Notes under the pieces: model-generated
What the model was told of the DNA's origin: nothing
Database searches by the model: none
The model's input: the letters and a program-made list of their open reading frames with translations, nothing else
NCBI RefSeq assembly: GCF_000764305.2
Contig: NW_025934536.1
Span: forward strand, 496,001 to 560,000
Length of the DNA: 64,000 nucleotides
Direction: 5' to 3'
DNA from: Hyalella azteca
Taxonomy: Eukaryota; Arthropoda; Malacostraca; Amphipoda; Hyalellidae
Translations under genes and position numbers: made by a program
Part shown: positions 30,001 to 34,412 of the stretch, one piece after another
Layout: the number at the start of each line of letters is the position of its first letter
How positions within the stretch are numbered: the stretch's first letter is position 1

Positions 30001-32742
30001 TTTATCGGCTAATTGTTAGTCATTTGTTAGGCTGTAAATTGCAGTTCGGGTCATTACAGTAAAATTATCTTGGCACCGTGTACGGACAATCGAAGAATGC
30101 GGAAAATTATTATCTTCATTGCAAATGAATCATTTTTATCGAGTTAATTTGGGTGCGGGATTTAAATTCAATTTACGATATTTTCAATTTGAGTGAAATT
30201 TAATAAATGCATGAAAAATTTAGTCTCTAATATTAAACTAAGTTGACGTGGAGGAAAAAAAATCATCACTTATAGGCAAAGGAAAAAACACCTGGTGGCA
30301 TAAAATGAAGACCAACAATAGGATTTGATTTCTTGTAGACTAACATTGGTTGCGTATGATGGTAACATGCGTAGCAAGTCATCTGCGATTCAATTCTGTC
30401 GGGAACTTGGCACCTGACTAGTTTTTAAATTGGCGCATTTTTATTGTGATCAATAGTGTTATCAGTGATGTATAGAACACGTGTGACTTGCCGTCATGAT
30501 AGTGATGAATCGCAATGATGAAGTTTGGATTAAAATTCCCAGTTTCTCAGCGTAATGACATGATTTTCTCCAGGTGACGGACGCCCGTGACGGACAATCG
30601 CGCACCATCCGTCAATTCCAGTTCATCGAGTGGCCGGAACAGGTGAGGCTAGAACCTGCCTATTGTCCGACCGCACTAAATATTAACTGTCGATAAATTT
30701 TACCTAGCTAGTTTGCTAATTTATCATGAAAATGCACTCAAAACTCTGCATAATATAAATAGTGGACCCCTTACCTACTCACACTTTGTATGAACCCGCC
30801 GAAGCAGTGATGGATTCAACACGCATATTCTCAGTCAATCCTAACACAACCGTATAAATATAAATTATATGACCGGTATAAATAATTATGTGACCGCAAA
30901 TAACCAGCGACTGCTTAATTAAATGCGAAATACGTCAATCTTCGTCTTTTACTTACCATTTTTCTTTTCCCTTTCTGTCCTCCTCGGGCCACCTCGTGTT
31001 TTTCACATATCTTTCCTAGTAGTAACCAATCCACCCATTAACTATCTTTTATGGTTATTACATCAATTGTTACGACATCATGGTAAATTTTCGGTTCTAT
31101 CCTTTTTATTTGGCACCATGAAAATATTGCCTATGTAAATTCACTATTGTAATGACTGTTTTTATGATATAGGGAGTCCCGAAGACTGGCGAAGGCTTCA
31201 TCGACTTCATCGGCCAAGTGCATAAAACCAAAGAGCAGTTCGGGCAGGACGGGCCCATTACAGTGCACTGCAGGTGAGGCTGATATGGAATTACCTACCA
31301 GACATCTGACGTTGAAATAACGTCGAGCGAACGTTTTTTCAACGATATCAAGACGTAAACTCCGTTGTTTCAGCGTTATTTGTCTGGAGGGAATGTAGTT
31401 GACGTGTCTCTCGCTTCAAAAGGATTATAGTAGCGGCTGAAAATAACGATTCCATCTTGATTTAAGTCAGTGTTTCTTATTCATATTTTTATATTTCGAT
31501 TTTTTTTCCTTGGACTGAAGGGTGTAGAGCGGGCAATGCTCTCTTGGCAATTTATAATACGGATTATCTTCAGACTCGTGAATCAAACTATAATAATCTT
31601 GGGCCATGACAAATTGAAAATCGCAAAAAGTTCTTTTGGTTAACGAAGAATTTTAGACTTGTGGAGTCATTGAGAATGAGTAATGTTGAAAACGGTAAAA
31701 CAAAATAAATTATAACCGATATGGTTTGTATCAGTTGCATGCTATTTGTTCCTTAAATTTTCCTCTCAAATAGACAAGTACGTACATGACATGAAATTGA
31801 AGCCTTTGTGTGCTTAGATATCGAAATTGAATTTTGGAGTACAAATTAAACCGTCATATGTTAATATAGGTTTATTTTGTATTAAACTTTGTAAAAAAAT
31901 GTTTTTTTGATACTTATCAATGCGTGTTGACAGTGCGGGCGTGGGGCGCACGGGAGTGTTCATCACGCTGTCGCAGGTGCTGGAGAGGATGCAATACGAG
32001 GGCGTCGTAGACCTCTTCCAGACCGTCCGTATGTTGCGCACCCAGCGACCTGCCATGGTGCAGACCGAGGTGAGCGTTCCTGCGACCTGCCATGGTGCAG
32101 ACCGAGGTGAGGGTACCTGCGACCTGCCATGGTGCAGACCGAGGTGAGGGTACCTGCGACCTGCCATGGTGCAGACCGAGGTGAGCGTACCTGCGACCTG
32201 CCATGGTGCAGACCGAGGTGAGGGTACCTGCGACCTGCCATGGTGCAGACCGAGGTGAGCGTACCTGCGACCTGCCATGGTGCAGACCGAGGTGAGCGTA
32301 CCTGACATGCCATGGTGCAGACCGAGGTGAGCGTACCTGCGACCTGCCATGGTGCTGACCGAGGTGAGGGTACCATCCAGCGACCTGCCATGGTGTAGAC
32401 CGAGGTTAATTTACAAGTAGCGCGAGTTCAGAAATGATGTATTGCTCAAAATTAGGTACGATTTTTTTTTTCGTTTTGTTTTCCTACTGTGCATGTTGGA
32501 GCAATAAAGATAAAGCAGCAGTTCAAATGAATACAATTTAGAATGACCTTCTTTCAAGACATCTATTAAGAAAACTGAAAATTTTCTCGCAAATTAGCAG
32601 CAATAGAAAAATTTCAATTGTTCTGGAGTACCTACACGGTTGCATTTCACTTCACACTGACGTGTGTCTGCAGGAGGAATATCGGTTCTGCTACCTGGCT
32701 GCCCTCGAGTATCTGGACAGCTTTGACCACTTCGTTGATTGA
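5914..32742 (+). CDS. Lar: Receptor-type tyrosine-protein phosphatase, LAR family (3' part of gene, 27 exons placed)
   Basis: Single-pass membrane phosphatase that in animals acts in axon guidance, synapse formation and cell adhesion; the ectodomain binds proteoglycans and synaptic partners and the cytoplasmic part dephosphorylates phosphotyrosine. Seen here, in order: FN3 repeats 5 to 9, a membrane-proximal region ([20 protein letters not shown]), a transmembrane helix (19417-19505), a juxtamembrane segment, catalytic D1 ([33 protein letters not shown]) and D2 ([31 protein letters not shown]). D2 lacks the KNRY tyrosine (Leu) and the WPD aspartate (Glu), the two changes known to make LAR D2 catalytically weak. 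Splice phases close through all placed exons except across one missing exon (see 16064-16440). Ig domains and early FN3 repeats lie upstream of the window. Coordinates give the gene span; exons are listed separately. The stop is TGA at 32740-32742. Confidence 0.96.
6241..6625. repeat. About 96-bp tandem repeat, roughly four copies
   Basis: aacttcttatttag followed by attgactgccgtcactctaa recurs at about 6346, 6441 and 6537, with a more diverged copy from 6241. It ends just upstream of the acceptor at 6646. Confidence 0.88.
6647..6751 (+). CDS. Lar: Lar exon: second half of FN3 repeat 5
   Basis: Acceptor atccag, donor cag|gtgggt, 35 codons, phase 0 both ends. Ends with [14 protein letters not shown], the typical FN3 E-F strands with the tyrosine corner. 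The donor opens into a G-rich repeated stretch. Confidence 0.92.
6752..6832. repeat. G-rich short repeats at an exon donor
   Basis: gtgggtcta / gcgggtctagtc / gggtctgggcgggggaccaa motifs repeat directly from the donor of the 6647-6751 exon. GC content is far above the flanks. Confidence 0.7.
7145..7330. repeat. Two dispersed copies of the 96-bp acceptor repeat
   Basis: actcggtgctcggtgcc recurs at 7181 and 7277, each with ttatctc(c/g)g...tatg(c/t)acctca and gcccggc(c/a). Same family as 5640-5920 but located one exon further downstream. Confidence 0.9.
7638..8125 (+). repeat. About 115-bp tandem repeat, four to five units, carrying acceptor copies
   Basis: Each unit runs from aactg(g/a)ctg through gattcgtatcttaattg to ttccaatcgccctctcag. 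The last unit ends at the real acceptor (8125); earlier units have ctctcag|gttagg (7733, 7973) or mutated ctctaag. Units end with ggttaggtta, a TTAGG-like motif. Confidence 0.9.
8126..8229 (+). CDS. Lar: Lar exon: end of FN3-5 and start of FN3-6
   Basis: Acceptor ctctcag at 8125, donor aa|gtgagt, exits phase 2. Encodes [20 protein letters not shown] followed by [25 protein letters not shown] and TPGGVP are near identical to Drosophila Lar. The acceptor is the last copy of a roughly 115-bp tandem array. Confidence 0.94.
8868..8977 (+). CDS. Lar: Lar exon: FN3-6, strands B-C
   Basis: Acceptor gttacag, donor gttg|gtacgt, enters phase 2 and exits phase 1. Encodes [20 protein letters not shown] with the conserved FN3 Trp and the GxxxGYRLR signature of LAR. 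Confidence 0.94.
9024..9180 (+). mobile_element. Short inverted-repeat element, family A, copy 1
   Basis: Begins agcgcattttctcgttta, has a (ctgt/ccgt)n core, ttcgtcgacga, the inverse taaaatgcgct, then tctgtcactcattgcagtga and a gagttttattttt tail. The terminal motif is inverted internally (gcgcattttctc / gagaaaatgcgc). Six copies occur in this window; non-coding. Confidence 0.85.
11235..11690 (+). repeat. About 113-bp tandem repeat, four copies, with acceptor copies
   Basis: gatcacaacactctaatttt recurs at 11244, 11335 (variant), 11448 and 11561. The units ending at about 11427 and 11540 contain ggttcagg(g/t)ga(g/a)ccattccagacc, a copy of the acceptor and the first bases of the 11672 exon. 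Confidence 0.92.
11672..11864 (+). CDS. Lar: Lar exon: end of FN3-6 and start of FN3-7
   Basis: Acceptor ggttcag, donor accg|gtgaga, enters phase 1 and exits phase 2. Encodes [35 protein letters not shown] and [16 protein letters not shown]. The start of this exon is copied twice upstream (11419-11445, 11535-11560) with the acceptor. Confidence 0.94.
11974..12364. mobile_element. Terminal-inverted-repeat element, family B (about 390 bp)
   Basis: Left end atactgtaaaatgggataac ttagaccac, right end gtggtctaagttacc...ccattttacggtat, inverted to each other; the right end has a doubled terminal motif. No coding capacity, so a MITE-type element by structure. Confidence 0.8.
12755..12950 (+). CDS. 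Lar: Lar exon: FN3-7 core
   Basis: Acceptor tatcag, donor aag|gttcgt (weak), enters phase 2 and exits phase 0. Encodes [20 protein letters not shown] and ends [10 protein letters not shown]. Continues as [13 protein letters not shown] in the next exon, matching LAR. Confidence 0.94.
12939..13010 (+). repeat. 50-bp duplication of an exon end with donor
   Basis: atatgccttcaag|gttcgtga occurs with donor 12951 and again at 13001. Confidence 0.88.
13290..13463 (+). CDS. Lar: Lar exon: end of FN3-7 and start of FN3-8
   Basis: Acceptor cttgtccag, donor aag|gtgagg, 58 codons, phase 0. Encodes [20 protein letters not shown] and [20 protein letters not shown]; the double Trp EIWWEPV and RGKLLGYK-like end are distinctive of arthropod Lar FN3-8. 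Confidence 0.95.
13918..14158 (+). mobile_element. tRNA-derived SINE-like element
   Basis: Has an A-box match tggtccagagg (13926-13936, consensus TRGYNNANNNG) and a B-box match ggtttgatccc (13976-13986, consensus GGTTCGANNCC) about 40 bases apart, as in a tRNA head, but it is not a foldable full tRNA with matching acceptor stem that I can see. About 170 bases of unrelated sequence follow, directly up to a family A element. A solitary copy in this window. Confidence 0.6.
14161..14322 (+). mobile_element. Family A inverted-repeat element, copy 2
   Basis: agcgcattttctcattta at 14161, ctgtctgtccgtc core, tcgtcgacgagaaaatgcgct and tgcagtgagtactgagttat. Ends about 20 bases before the acceptor of the 14343 exon. 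Confidence 0.87.
14343..14480 (+). CDS. Lar: Lar exon: second half of FN3-8
   Basis: Acceptor gggcag, donor cag|gtgcct, 46 codons, phase 0. Encodes [18 protein letters not shown] and [18 protein letters not shown]. In Drosophila the sequence continues TGLGRLSEK; no following exon with that content is present before 16064. An inverted-repeat element ends about 25 bases before the acceptor. Confidence 0.93.
14613..14645 (+). repeat. Displaced copy of the end of the 14343-14480 exon with its donor
   Basis: cattaaagtcgccgcccgca followed by ccaaccag|gtgcctatgttt repeats the exon end exactly about 160 bases downstream; flanking intron sequence (acaacggctatgttttata) is duplicated too. Confidence 0.9.
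14652..14818 (+). mobile_element. Family A inverted-repeat element, copy 3
   Basis: agcgcattttctcattcatg start, ctgtctgtccgtc core, gtcgacgagaaaatgcgct and tgcagtgagtactgagaaat end. Inserted within the duplicated intron segment around 14500-14880. Confidence 0.87.
15197..15290. repeat. 24-bp tandem repeat, about four copies
   Basis: ttgtattcgtatatgttgat followed by gggg repeats without interruption. Confidence 0.85.
15560..16062. repeat. 20/40-bp tandem array ending at the ambiguous base
   Basis: Alternating ttactgtaatttgtaccaag and ttactgcaatatgtactaag units, increasingly uniform towards the n at 16063, suggesting a long array that the assembly did not resolve. Confidence 0.9.
16064..16440 (+). 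pseudogene. Lar: Remnant copies of the 3' end of a missing Lar exon (FN3-9, first half), amplified as a minisatellite
   Basis: About eight repeats of roughly 46 bp. In the frame needed to join the next exon most units read [11 protein letters not shown] followed by gtactg, a donor-like site. Drosophila Lar has PPIRLTPVNYK at exactly this place, directly before the segment encoded by the next exon (16805). The rest of the exon, about 38 residues covering the end of FN3-8 and strands A-B of FN3-9, is not in the window. The single n at 16063 marks the boundary with an unrelated repeat, so the 5' part of the exon probably sits in an unresolved assembly gap. One unit may be the real exon end; which one cannot be told. 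Confidence 0.8.
16630..16806 (+). repeat. 90-bp duplication of an acceptor region
   Basis: ccagg(c/t)c(a/t)cttatat...ggcttctaagat...gattatcttttctgca occurs twice. The second copy ends in the real acceptor (16804); in the first the AG is AT, so it is dead. Confidence 0.88.
16805..17021 (+). CDS. Lar: Lar exon: FN3-9
   Basis: Acceptor ttctgcag, donor gctg|gtaagt, phase 0 in and phase 1 out. Encodes [38 protein letters not shown] and [24 protein letters not shown] and KITVTTQMA are the Drosophila equivalents. Confidence 0.95.
17536..17726 (+). CDS. Lar: Lar exon: membrane-proximal ectodomain, part 1
   Basis: Acceptor tttacag, donor gat|gtgagc, enters phase 1 and exits phase 0. Encodes [35 protein letters not shown] and PDQYMTDD, almost identical to Drosophila Lar. 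The last 39 bases plus donor are copied twice more downstream with a 73-bp period. Confidence 0.96.
17688..17885 (+). repeat. 73-bp tandem repeat, three copies, of an exon end with donor
   Basis: Donor positions 17727, 17800 and 17873. Each unit contains ttcacattcaagcagcctga and cagacgat|gtgag. 73 is not a multiple of 3, so use of a later donor would shift the frame. Confidence 0.94.
18225..18330 (+). repeat. 46-bp duplication of an acceptor
   Basis: aaataaaaat(c/g)tt(c)atgttttccag|ctgatg(a/g)c occurs with AG at 18271 and at the real site 18317. Confidence 0.85.
18318..18472 (+). CDS. Lar: Lar exon: membrane-proximal ectodomain, part 2
   Basis: Acceptor gttttccag, donor aa|gtcaga (weak, chosen because it gives the conserved [11 protein letters not shown] junction). 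Encodes [20 protein letters not shown] and NRPLQKDK. Without splicing at this donor the frame stays open another 172 bases through a 21-bp repeat. Confidence 0.9.
18484..18745. repeat. 21-bp tandem repeat, about twelve units
   Basis: Units such as ggttgatagaagaatatatac. The period is a multiple of 3, so the exon upstream reads into it as a run of roughly YTVDARL heptads until 18642. Confidence 0.88.
18862..18904 (+). CDS. Lar: Lar microexon (43 nt)
   Basis: Acceptor tttcgcag, donor cgt|gtgagt. With the preceding two bases it encodes [15 protein letters not shown], matching Drosophila [13 protein letters not shown]. Enters phase 2, exits phase 0. Short but both splice sites and the conserved residues agree. 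Confidence 0.92.
19281..19507 (+). CDS. Lar: Lar exon: ectodomain stem and transmembrane helix
   Basis: Acceptor atttttgcag, donor tggaa|gtaagt, phase 0 in and phase 2 out. Starts [20 protein letters not shown] (conserved), then a Pro/Ser-rich stem and the membrane segment [19 protein letters not shown] followed by CFLFVWK and the basic stop-transfer KRRRQ from the next exon. Confidence 0.95.
19463..19670 (+). repeat. 79-bp tandem repeat, three copies, of the transmembrane exon end
   Basis: Donors at 19508, 19587 and 19666. tcgtcatctgcctctt(c/t)tgctt is kept; the middle copy reads gtgtagaag instead of gtctggaag and so carries a stop. Confidence 0.93.
20631..20770 (-). mobile_element. Family A inverted-repeat element, copy 4 (reverse)
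   Basis: Reads aaatataactcagtactcac, tgcagtgtgtgacagagagc, then gacagacagacagacgga and aatgagaaaatgcgct. Ends 26 bases upstream of the acceptor of the juxtamembrane exon; ctgttatttttt(a/g)tccac occurs on both sides of it. Confidence 0.87.
20797..21130 (+). CDS. Lar: Lar exon: juxtamembrane region and wedge
   Basis: Acceptor gtccaccag, donor gag|gtgagt, enters phase 2 and exits phase 0. Encodes [20 protein letters not shown], a Gly/Ser-rich insert of about 45 residues with no counterpart I recall in Drosophila, then [20 protein letters not shown] and [20 protein letters not shown], the conserved wedge ahead of D1. An inverted-repeat element (minus orientation) ends about 26 bases upstream of the acceptor. 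Confidence 0.95.
21082..21290 (+). repeat. 154-bp duplication of the end of the juxtamembrane exon
   Basis: gctcttaaggc(c/t)aacgataac, ctcaagttctc(a/g)caggagt, acgag|gtgagt occurs at the exon end (donor 21131) and again with donor 21285. The two differences inside the copied coding part are both synonymous. Confidence 0.92.
21678..21745 (+). CDS. Lar: Lar exon: start of phosphatase domain D1
   Basis: Acceptor tttgcag, donor ag|gtgagt, phase 0 in and phase 2 out. Encodes [20 protein letters not shown] and KN, ending inside the KNRY substrate-recognition loop. Confidence 0.95.
22535..22667 (+). CDS. Lar: Lar exon: D1 KNRY loop
   Basis: Acceptor caacag, donor cag|gtctgt, enters phase 2 and exits phase 0. 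Encodes [17 protein letters not shown] and [20 protein letters not shown], all standard PTP core motifs (KNRY tyrosine present, DYINAN). Confidence 0.96.
22705..22975. repeat. About 20-bp degenerate tandem array
   Basis: Repeats of attgaaatcaatacatttgt with variants, about twelve units, starting about 40 bases after an exon. Confidence 0.8.
23345..23590 (+). repeat. Three copies of an acceptor plus exon start
   Basis: tag(ag)ggacctttgccggagacgttcg(g/c)tgat occurs at about 23356, 23448 and the real exon start 23564. In the second copy the tgg codon for DFW is tga, so it would terminate; the first reads gatatctg. Confidence 0.92.
23564..23788 (+). CDS. Lar: Lar exon: D1 central sheet
   Basis: Acceptor tctgtag, donor aag|gtgatt, 75 codons, phase 0. 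Encodes [34 protein letters not shown] and [14 protein letters not shown], matching the PTP motif order. Two diverged copies of the acceptor and exon start lie just upstream; three-prime copies of the donor follow. Confidence 0.96.
23765..24290 (+). repeat. 81-bp tandem repeat, about six copies, of an exon end with donor
   Basis: Donor-like sites at 23789, 23911, 23992, 24073, 24154 and 24235 (the last four spacings exactly 81). Each has (t/c)agct(t/c)cagaa(g/a)gtga followed by ttcttgctattcttacaga. Confidence 0.94.
24586..24740 (+). CDS. Lar: Lar exon: D1 WPD loop and start of P-loop
   Basis: Acceptor cgcgcag, donor ag|gtaatt, phase 0 in and phase 2 out. Encodes [20 protein letters not shown] and GPIVVHC. 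The WPD general-acid aspartate is present and the exon ends at the catalytic cysteine. Confidence 0.96.
24741..25400. repeat. Degenerate tandem repeat filling an intron
   Basis: Units of the type gttagaactgaaatttttat ttacttcaatgtgtaagaat, about eight, including one tactgcag|gtcacttaatg (25081) that resembles the upstream exon end and donor (ctgcag|gtaatttaatg). Confidence 0.8.
25566..25689 (+). CDS. Lar: Lar exon: D1 P-loop and following helix
   Basis: Acceptor atttgcag, donor atg|gtgggt, enters phase 2 and exits phase 0. Completes [10 protein letters not shown] (C and R of the CX5R motif intact) and continues [31 protein letters not shown], the D1 end up to the Q-loop. Confidence 0.97.
25690..25975. 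repeat. About 49-bp tandem repeat, six copies
   Basis: tctcagtgatgatgactaaa followed by tatgatgatttgtatttagt recurs from just after the P-loop exon donor. Confidence 0.88.
26735..26976 (+). repeat. Duplicated acceptor and start of the D1 Q-loop exon
   Basis: aatgaattaag|gtgcaaac, ggaggaccagtacatgttca occurs at 26781 and, as the real exon, at 26944; a third, decayed copy (gtcgcaaacggaagaca) starts at about 26875. The intervening tagagaaataatctc motif is repeated as well. Confidence 0.9.
26944..27102 (+). CDS. Lar: Lar exon: D1 Q-loop and D1-D2 linker
   Basis: Acceptor ttaattaag (AAG instead of CAG), donor aag|gttagc, 53 codons, phase 0. Encodes [20 protein letters not shown] and [20 protein letters not shown]. 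The first 33 bases are also present at 26781-26813 behind a copy of the same acceptor. Confidence 0.95.
27055..27470 (+). repeat. About 152-bp tandem repeat, three copies, of the D1-D2 linker exon end
   Basis: Donors at 27103, 27255 and 27406. Each copy has aacacaacggctatggaggc, gagtttaag|gttagccttaag. Copies 2 and 3 read gcg for gct, a synonymous change; copy 3 is truncated within the linker coding part. Confidence 0.93.
27541..27563. repeat. Short telomere-like tract
   Basis: aaccctaacctaacctaacg contains (CCTAA)n, the complement of the arthropod TTAGG telomere repeat, in three units. Short, so interstitial and possibly chance. Confidence 0.5.
28353..28542 (+). mobile_element. Family A inverted-repeat element, copy 5
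   Basis: agcgcattttctcatttatg start and tgagtactgagttatatttt end, with an internal partial duplication (attgtgctcgtcatgtccgt appears twice). The tail runs straight into ttcgcag, the acceptor of the D2 exon at 28547. Confidence 0.88.
28548..28726 (+). CDS. Lar: Lar exon: start of phosphatase domain D2
   Basis: Acceptor ttttcgcag, donor ag|gtgggt, phase 0 in and phase 2 out. Encodes [27 protein letters not shown] and [16 protein letters not shown] replaces KNRY as in other LAR D2 domains. The donor region is tandemly copied; a copy at 28790 has the stronger gtgagt and stays in frame. Confidence 0.95.
28690..28945 (+). repeat. Tandem copies of the D2 exon end ([11 protein letters not shown]) with donor
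   Basis: Exon-end copies with donor positions 28727 (gtgggt), 28790 (gtgagt), 28835 (destroyed, gcgagt) and 28901 (gtgagt), plus a final partial copy. Spacings 63, 45 and 66 are all multiples of 3. Confidence 0.94.
29219..29345 (+). CDS. Lar: Lar exon: D2 core
   Basis: Acceptor gtcgtgcag, donor cgg|gttagt, enters phase 2 and exits phase 0. Encodes [20 protein letters not shown] and [20 protein letters not shown]. Confidence 0.96.
29387..29552 (+). mobile_element. Family A inverted-repeat element, copy 6
   Basis: agcgcattttctcatttatg start, ctgtctgtctgtctctctgt core, gtcgacgagaaaatgcgct, ending accgagttatatttttt. Confidence 0.87.
29877..29987 (+). CDS. Lar: Lar exon: D2 core
   Basis: Acceptor cattgcag, donor aag|gtacat, 37 codons, phase 0. 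Encodes [20 protein letters not shown] and [17 protein letters not shown], conserved with Drosophila Lar D2. Confidence 0.96.
30574..30642 (+). CDS. Lar: Lar exon: D2 degenerate WPD loop
   Basis: Acceptor ttctccag, donor cag|gtgagg, 23 codons, phase 0. Encodes [20 protein letters not shown] and PEQ. The WPD aspartate is Glu, typical of LAR D2 and a reason for its weak activity. Confidence 0.96.
31173..31273 (+). CDS. Lar: Lar exon: D2
   Basis: Acceptor atatag, donor ag|gtgagg, phase 0 in and phase 2 out. Encodes [20 protein letters not shown] and [13 protein letters not shown], ending at the D2 P-loop cysteine. Confidence 0.96.
31934..32069 (+). CDS. Lar: Lar exon: D2 P-loop and helix
   Basis: Acceptor gttgacag, donor gag|gtgagc, enters phase 2 and exits phase 0. 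Completes [10 protein letters not shown] and continues [31 protein letters not shown]. The last 20 or so bases and donor head a ten-unit 37-bp array. Confidence 0.96.
32045..32410 (+). repeat. 37-bp minisatellite, about ten units, built from an exon end and donor
   Basis: Donor-like sites at 32070, 32107, 32144, 32181, 32218, 32255, 32292, 32327, 32364 and a decayed one near 32406. Each unit is gacctgccatggtgcagacc gaggtgag(c/g)gtacctgc. The first unit is the coding end RPAMVQTE of the D2 exon. Confidence 0.96.
32674..32742 (+). CDS. Lar: Lar terminal exon
   Basis: Acceptor gtctgcag, 22 codons and TGA. Encodes [20 protein letters not shown] and VD. Family members usually read DQY here; otherwise the Lar C-terminus (ALEYLGSFDHY) is clear. 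Confidence 0.96.
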   Translation, partial: EEYRFCYLAALEYLDSFDHFVD

Positions 32743-34412
32743 CCAGCCACGGCGCCTAAATCTTTGTGGTCATAACTAACCCGCGGTGCAATGACATCTT
32801 CGTGCTTCGTCGTTACTTGATGTGTTGGAACCTTCGCACTGCGATCACACCCTCGGCTTTCTTCGTGAAGTAGAGAAATTAGATAGAGCAACTAAAGAGA
32901 GATATACTACATGTGTATGATTTCTCGTGACTCTGACTTAATAATCGAACTGCTATCGATCAGTGTCAATAATATTAATTTGTGCTTTTTAAGTGAGTCG
33001 AATCAAAGCGAAGGATTTGGAATGTTGAACAATGACACTTGACGTATGTCAACTTCCTTGTTACCTTTTGTGCACCGAAGAGCCGTGAGTGGCTTGGAAA
33101 TTTTAATGTTTTGTGGCTGCGAAAAAAAGTGAACTTTTCACGTAAAGACAATCTTGAGTTGAACTGAAGTGAATTAAAAAACAAAAACTTTTCTGCGCTG
33201 GCTTGTCAAGGAAATATCTGAGGAGATAAAGTTTGAACTTTATCTCGATCGTAATTGAAACCTTTACATGTGAAGGGTGTTAAGTTAGATAAGAAACGGT
33301 TACAGCTTTAATTCTTTCCTTTTAAGTGATTGACGAAGATTAATTCAGCATTGGTCTACATGGGTAATGTAATCATGAGCTTTAGGTATGGTTAAAATGT
33401 CTGTCTCGTGTCCGATATAGTGCCTACGTTCTACAAGTTATTTTTATAGAATTTCATAAGTTAGATTTTTTTTAATCTTTGTATTTCTTATTGAATGAAG
33501 GGATTTGTTTTTGTCGAGGACATATTTTACGTTACTATCATCTTGCAGGATATAAGTTATGTCCCAAACGATGAATTGAAGCTAAGCTATAAGCGAAAAA
33601 TAGCTTAGGTAAAAAACTCATAGCTTTATAACTTCGTTGGATTATTAAATAAGGTTGTTGTTTTCACCAATTTGTCTCTGTTTTTAATCAGTATTTTCAA
33701 ACAACCGTTACTCTATTACTTGTTGCAGGTTTTAAGTTTCTCAACATTCATTAAAGAAATTCTGAAGTTAATTTTAAAGCATTCTTTTCGAAACCCGTGT
33801 ATAATTTTTCGAAAGTAATAATTTGCAATATCCGGTAACAATTGTATCGTTTTTTATGACAATTTTCAGATATTTTTCATCAGTTATGAACAAGTTCTGG
33901 CTAATGGAATTTAACTATGATTACATCGACTGAAATTACCTACTGGCTGGTCATTGCGACTGTTGTATTCAACAGGATTTGGCTCTACACATATTATGTC
34001 TAAACCTAAAACATCCTGCTTTGTCTACAGTGAATCAATTATCCTGAGGTGCAAATGAGCGTTAACGGATTTTTAAAATCGCCCATTTTAGCAAACCTAG
34101 CCTTCAGTCACCAGGGCCTATACTTTCAAAAAAAGTTAAGAGATCGTAAGTTCATCAGCCAACCATTGACGGCCTTTCAAGCAAAATCCATCGATCGTAG
34201 ACAAGAAAATAGAGCGTAAGTACTTACGTTCACTTAGCGAGTTTTGAAAGTATGGCCCCTGGAGTCCGTTTGTCGACCTTACAAGGTATTCAAACTTCGC
34301 GTCAGCAGTTGCAGGTTGTTAGTGCAAATTTCGAAGGTAATTGAATGTTTTAATTCAATTTATTTACTCGGAATTTATTTTTGAGGCCTAATGAACTATA
34401 ACGAGAAATAAA
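32743..34412 (+). other. Lar: Probable Lar 3' UTR, end uncertain
   Basis: Follows the stop codon without another open frame of note. A canonical AATAAA lies at 34407-34412 and an ATTAAA variant near 33645; which, if either, is used cannot be told from sequence. An inverted-repeat element sits at 34111-34262 inside the proposed UTR. The AATAAA at 32503-32508 lies in the last intron and is not the terminal signal. Confidence 0.4.
34111..34262 (-). mobile_element. Inverted-repeat element, family C, copy 1
   Basis: Ends ccagggcctatactttcaaa and ttttgaaagtatggcccctg g are mutually inverted. Contains gagatcgtaagttcatcagc and acttacgttcacttagcga. A second copy in opposite orientation lies at 45278-45493. 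Confidence 0.82.

Noticed and set aside
31814..32391. Minus-strand open frames of up to 178 codons ([17 protein letters not shown] repeats)
   Set aside because: Antisense reading of the 37-bp minisatellite; three frames cycle through the same repeat.
32045..32410. CRISPR-like array
   Set aside because: Units are contiguous 37-bp tandem repeats with no unique spacers, in a eukaryotic intron; the 25-bp and 24-bp arrays at 62.4-63.2 kb fail for the same reason.
32503..32508. AATAAA as the gene's polyA signal
   Set aside because: It precedes the conserved last coding exon at 32674; at most an intronic site.
30574..32742. Inactivating mutations in D2 as a sign of a broken gene
   Set aside because: KNRL and WPE are the normal state of LAR-family D2 domains.
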